From Planctomycetes bacterium ADurb.Bin069 (lineage in GTDB: Bacteria; Planctomycetota; UBA8108; UBA8890; UBA8898): a stretch of DNA of 64,000 nucleotides. Numbering within the stretch: the stretch's first letter is position 1; every line of letters begins with the position of its first letter. The stretch covers positions 81,154-145,153 of the forward strand of contig MWEK01000011.1 in assembly GCA_002070955.1 (NCBI GenBank). Direction: 5' to 3'. Of this stretch, positions 60,879 to 64,000 are shown in pieces. The notes beneath the pieces are model-generated. The model had not been told where the DNA came from. It saw nothing but the letters and a program-made list of their open reading frames with translations, and searched no databases. The position numbers were made by a program, and so were the translations under genes.

Positions 60879-62945
60879 GTGCTGCGTTCGCGAAGGAGTC
60901 TTGTTGCCGTTGCCGGCCTGTGGGCGGTCTGGGCGTCCGCGGGATTCAATCCGGAGGTGACGGTGGGGGCGGGGTCGGGCGCGGTGAAGGACGCGGAGAT
61001 CGCCATCGATGGGGCCGGCAACGCCTGCTTGGTGTTCTCCGCGGCCGGGAAGCTCTACTTCGTGAACGGTTTCGATGCCTTCGCGACGCCGCAGCTCATC
61101 GGAAGCTCGGACGCGCCGGCGGCGGTGCCTAAGGAACCGTCGGTCGCCACGGACGGCACGGGTGTGACGTACGTCGCCTTTGTGGAGAGAGACCTCGCCG
61201 ACATGAGCGCGGTGGTCTGGACGAATAACACGGGCGGCCGCTTCAAGAACCCTGTCGCGGTGTCGGAAACCGCCGGCCCCGGCGTGGATCGGCCGACCAT
61301 CGCGGTCTCACCCACGGGGAGCGTTCTCGTCGGGTGGTCGGCGAACGGCGGCGCGCATGGAGACGACGGCGAGATCTTCTTGTTCGATGGACGCGTGCCG
61401 CCGCCGCCAAGCCGCATCCTGGCCGGAAGCGAGGCGTCCTTCGCCGGCGATGACGGCGGCGGCATGCACGTGGCCTATATTCGGGGCGGAGATCTGTACT
61501 ACAGCAACGGCAAGGGCGGCAGCTTCGCGGCCAACGAGGTGCGTTTGACGACCTCGGGCGCGCGCGAGCTCCGGCCGCGGCTGGCCGTGACGTCGAACGG
61601 CGCGCCGATCGTCATGTACTTGTCCGAGAGCGCCGGAGGGCTGTCGCTCTACCTGACCGACGGGAATACCCGCGAGCTGTTGGTGGCGGGCGCCGCGTTT
61701 CCGGGCTGCGGCGCGCTTGCCGTCGGAGACCGGAACGTTTACCGCGCGGTGTTCATCGCGCCGGACGGAGTCTGGATGCAACAGGGCATCGTCGGCGCTC
61801 AGCGGCAGCGCTCCAAGGTGTGCGACCTGAGCGGCGGCGAGGAGCTCGTTGCCATCGCGGTGGATGCCTACGGGTATACGCACCTGGCGCTCGTGCGTGC
61901 GGGCGCGCTCTCTTACATGAACAACGCGCCCATGCCTATTGCGGATTTCGATCTGGAGCCGTTCATGGGCACGGTGCCGCTGGACGTGCAGTTCACCAGC
62001 AAGTCGCAGGGGCATGTTCTGCAGCACCGCTGGGATTTCGGCGATGGCAAGACCGGCCTGGATTCCGCGCCGCTCCACACCTACACCCTCAAGGGCACTT
62101 ACACGGTCACGCTGCGCGTCACGGGTTCCGGGGGCGTAGTCTCGGAGATCGTGAAGACGAACGCGGTCACGGTGCTCCCCAAGCAGGACCATTTCTACAT
62201 ACCGGATGCGTACGTTTACGCGGGCCGGCAGAACGTCAAGCTCCCGCTGAAGGTGACCAACGTGCTCGCCTTTCAGGGATTCCAGGCGGCGGGGCGGTAC
62301 AACCCGAACGTGATGTGCCTGAAGCCCGGCGATGCGTTCCTCGACTTCGCGTACACGGAGGTCGGGCCGCTGCGCCCCGAGTTCGTGGCCGGAAACCAGA
62401 ATGCCGAGGAGGGATGGTTCACCATCGGTGTGATCTTCGAGACGTCGTTTCCCGTCGTCGGGAAGTCGGTCCCGCCCGGGCGCAGGATGAACTTCCTCAA
62501 CCTGGTGGCCGACTTCCCGAGCAAGGTGCCGCACCGCGCCAGCGCGGAGCTGCGCTTCGAGGAAGACGTGGGCAATCCCGTGATCAGGAACATCCTGACC
62601 GTGCTGGGCGGCGTGAGCGTGCGGCCCGAGCTGCACAACGGCCAAGTGATCGTCATCAGGCCCGACGTGGAGTACCTGGGGCCCATGTTCCTGCGCGGCG
62701 ATGCGAACAGCAACGGCGCCGTCGAAATCGCCGATTGCATCTTCACCCTGCAGTACCTCTTCTCGCACGGCCCGGCGCCGCGGTGCATGGACAGCGCGGA
62801 CGTGGACGACAACGGCGTGGTGAACATCGCCGATGCGATCGGAATCCTAGCGTATCTCTTCTCGGCTTCCTTTCACCCCGCCTTCCCGTTCCCGGATCCG
62901 GGGCTCGATGGCACGCCGAGCGATCTGCCGCACTGCGTTTATTGA
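60879..62945 (+). CDS. secreted protein with propeller-like, PKD, cohesin-like and dockerin-like domains
   Basis: 688 residues from GTG 60879 (GAGG 6 nt upstream); TTG 60861 has no properly spaced site. A signal peptide (SLVAVAGLWAVWASA) is followed by beta-propeller-like repeats (about 20-350, such as KDAEIAIDGAGNACLVF), a PKD domain (about 355-435: HRWDFGDGKTGLDSAPLHTY), a cohesin-like sandwich (about 440-600) and a two-loop dockerin tail from ~605 (RGDANSNGAVEIAD and DVDDNGVVNIAD). It is probably extracellular and attached through the tail. Substrate unknown. Confidence 0.88.
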   Translation: MLRSRRSLVAVAGLWAVWASAGFNPEVTVGAGSGAVKDAEIAIDGAGNACLVFSAAGKLYFVNGFDAFATPQLIGSSDAPAAVPKEPSVATDGTGVTYVAFVERDLADMSAVVWTNNTGGRFKNPVAVSETAGPGVDRPTIAVSPTGSVLVGWSANGGAHGDDGEIFLFDGRVPPPPSRILAGSEASFAGDDGGGMHVAYIRGGDLYYSNGKGGSFAANEVRLTTSGARELRPRLAVTSNGAPIVMYLSESAGGLSLYLTDGNTRELLVAGAAFPGCGALAVGDRNVYRAVFIAPDGVWMQQGIVGAQRQRSKVCDLSGGEELVAIAVDAYGYTHLALVRAGALSYMNNAPMPIADFDLEPFMGTVPLDVQFTSKSQGHVLQHRWDFGDGKTGLDSAPLHTYTLKGTYTVTLRVTGSGGVVSEIVKTNAVTVLPKQDHFYIPDAYVYAGRQNVKLPLKVTNVLAFQGFQAAGRYNPNVMCLKPGDAFLDFAYTEVGPLRPEFVAGNQNAEEGWFTIGVIFETSFPVVGKSVPPGRRMNFLNLVADFPSKVPHRASAELRFEEDVGNPVIRNILTVLGGVSVRPELHNGQVIVIRPDVEYLGPMFLRGDANSNGAVEIADCIFTLQYLFSHGPAPRCMDSADVDDNGVVNIADAIGILAYLFSASFHPAFPFPDPGLDGTPSDLPHCVY

Positions 62946-62993
62946 TTCCGGCGTCGCCGCCGAGCGCCGCGCTCCCGGCTCCGCGCCGGGCGC

Positions 62994-63021
62994 TTGCCTT
63001 TCCCCGCGTCGGGCGCATAAT
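62994..63021 (+). promoter_or_regulatory. promoter of tRNA-Pro
   Basis: TTGCCT at 62994-62999, a 16-bp spacer and CATAAT at 63016-63021, 17 bp before the mature tRNA. Confidence 0.52.
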
Positions 63022-63038
63022 AGCGTCGTGCCGGCCAT

Positions 63039-63117
63039 CGGGGTGTAGCTCAGCTTGGTTGAGAGCGCGTGGTTTGGGACCACGAGGTCGCTGGTTCGAA
63101 TCCAGTCACCCCGACCA
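63039..63117 (+). tRNA. tRNA-Pro (TGG anticodon)
   Basis: Acceptor CGGGGTG/CACCCCG, D-arm GCTC...GAGC, anticodon stem CGTGG/CCACG with loop TTTGGGA (anticodon TGG), T-arm with GGTTCGAATCC, discriminator A and encoded CCA at 63115-63117. Confidence 0.96.
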
Positions 63118-63396
63118 TTTGTAACTGCTGCCGAATCCCGCAATTAGGGATACCCGCCACAGTGCGGCGCGGCTGTAGCGATGGTGAAGCCCGCCGACGC
63201 GGGGTGCGGCGACCACTCGGCCGGCGTTTCGGGCTTCGATCGGTCGCGGAGTCGGCACATTACGGTTTACGCGCCGGCGCGTCCGGTCGTCGTGCAATGG
63301 AGGCGGGCGTTTCGGCGGAGACAAGTCCTCAGATGGCACGACGGGAACGGGGATTGGCTCGATACGTAGTTCAGTACGTAGTTTCCGAGATAGTAC
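63118..63396. other. gap after tRNA-Pro without a convincing gene
   Basis: These 279 bp are less GC-rich than the rest and contain only short open frames of doubtful composition. A cluster of tacgtagt-like words lies at 63363-63398. tRNA 3' ends are common integration sites, but no second copy of the tRNA end is seen here. Confidence 0.5.
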
Positions 63397-63903
63397 CTAG
63401 TTTTCCAGTTTCTCCCACCGGGCGCCCCGGCCCGTGCCGAGAGCCTTGATCCGCTTCTCCTTTCGGAGCCGAGCGAGAACTCGCCGGATCAAGTCAAGTC
63501 CGACGCCGGGACACGCGGCCCGCAGGTCAGCCACGCGGAACGAGCCCACCTGGCGGTTCACCGCGGCGAGGATTGTCTCCGTCTTCTCGCCGCGCGGCGA
63601 CTTGAGCTGTCCGACGCGTTCCTCGAATTCTTCGTACGCTTGTGTCAGGATGAAGAGCAGAAAGTTCACGGCCGGCCAGGGATCGTGGGTGCCCCCGTGC
63701 CAGCGCTGGGAGCTCTGTTCCAGGACCTCGTAGTATCGCTCCTTGTTCTGCTCGATGAGACGTTCGAGGCTGACGTAGCGCCCAGCTTCGATTCCGCAGT
63801 GGTAGCAGGAGAGCAGAAAGAGGAGCCGCGACACGCGACCGTTGCCGTCCCGGAATGGGTGGATACACAGGAAATCGAGATTCAGGGCGGCGGCGAGTAT
63901 CTG
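63397..63903 (-). pseudogene. Fic-family protein, C-terminal part only
   Basis: Translating leftwards from 63903 gives ILAAALNLDFLCIHPFRDGN, then GRVSRLLF: the catalytic Fic motif HPFRDGNGR with His and the following helix. A C-terminal winged helix (VGSFRVADLRAACPGVGLDLI) ends at 63397. Immediately upstream in frame is a TAG (63904-63906), and the N-terminal Fic domain half is absent, so the gene is broken at this point. No good start codon precedes the motif. Fic enzymes transfer AMP to target proteins; this copy should be inactive unless translated from an unseen start. Confidence 0.75.
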
Positions 63904-63913
63904 CTAAGTCCCG

Positions 63914-63946
63914 GATTATTTGACGCGGGGATTCCCAGATTATTTG
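63914..63946. repeat. pair of 9-bp direct repeats at the fic break
   Basis: gattatttg occurs at 63914-63922 and 63938-63946, in an AT-rich pocket directly beyond the truncated fic. Confidence 0.55.
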
Positions 63947-63963
63947 GAACGGGACAGTAAGGG

Positions 63964-63994
63964 GAACGCCGTACGGGAGAGCCGTATGGCGTTC
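63964..63994. other. 13-bp hairpin at the right edge
   Basis: GAACGCCGTACGG pairs with CCGTATGGCGTTC (one G-T wobble) around a 5-nt loop GAGAG. It may be part of a mobile element or structured RNA continuing past the window; no T-tract follows. Confidence 0.5.
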
Positions 63995-64000
63995 GGGGAA

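Noticed and set aside
41400..60880. Sigma54 promoters near the activator operon
   Set aside because: TGGCAC words occur inside genes, but none has TTGC at the required spacing in an intergenic place.
63118..63396. Short open frames between tRNA-Pro and fic
   Set aside because: Their composition is unconvincing, no ribosome-binding site is seen, and frames on the two strands overlap each other.
63039..63400. Attachment-site duplication of the tRNA-Pro 3' end
   Set aside because: I looked for a second copy of the T-arm/CCA end to the right and found none within the window.

Overview
The window is GC-rich, tightly packed DNA from a diderm bacterium. Supporting signs are an MlaFED lipid-transport operon, lipoproteins, a type II secretion/type IV pilus-like pseudopilin operon, a MoxR-DUF58-BatA-DUF4159 operon, a TPR protein carrying RNA polymerase alpha-CTD-like domains, and secreted proteins with C-terminal dockerin-like tails. 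I associate the last three with Planctomycetota or a nearby PVC-type lineage, but this is inference from gene content: there is no rRNA or phylogenetic marker set to settle it. Many start codons are GTG or TTG, neighbouring genes often overlap by 4 bp, and most transcription units have a readable sigma70-type promoter.

Layout. 1-4.6 kb: an outer-membrane protein fragment, then a promoter and a compact operon of a VTC-type polyphosphate polymerase, a dTMP-kinase-like P-loop kinase with a long tail of 27-residue repeats, and a DUF4956 membrane protein. 4.6-16.6 kb: HEAT-like protein, four-PDZ protein, HAD phosphatase, lipoprotein, B12-type radical SAM, Maf, tRNA-Thr, XerC/D recombinase, AcpS, TPR/alpha-CTD protein, RuvA, an exported protein and tRNA-His. 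16.8-25.5 kb (minus): six-gene MoxR/VWA operon. 25.6-31 kb: BtpA-like protein, formyltransferase-like protein, a dockerin protein and ArgS. 31-41 kb: CotH-family secreted protein, NYN-domain protein, squalene/phytoene synthase, MlaE-MlaF-MlaD plus a lipoprotein, and an unrecognised gene. 41.5-60.7 kb: one continuous plus-strand array starting at a near-consensus promoter: FHA-GAF-sigma54 activator, double-FHA membrane protein, GspL/PilMN-, PilO- and PilP-like proteins, a TPR/lectin-like protein, and pseudopilins G, H, K, J and I, of which K is 1964 residues. 60.9-64 kb: a PKD/dockerin secreted protein, tRNA-Pro, and a truncated Fic gene that breaks off near the right edge.

How the genes may work together. 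The two strongest candidates for undescribed systems are (a) the polyphosphate polymerase/repeat-kinase/DUF4956 operon, which looks like a membrane-associated phosphate-polymer module, and (b) the 19 kb pilus-like operon, in which four proteins carry lectin/LamG/CBM-like segments and one pseudopilin is about six times the usual size. No secretin, assembly ATPase or inner-membrane platform gene for (b) is in the window. Three secreted proteins in different places share the same dockerin-like tail, which suggests a common surface-sorting or assembly tag.
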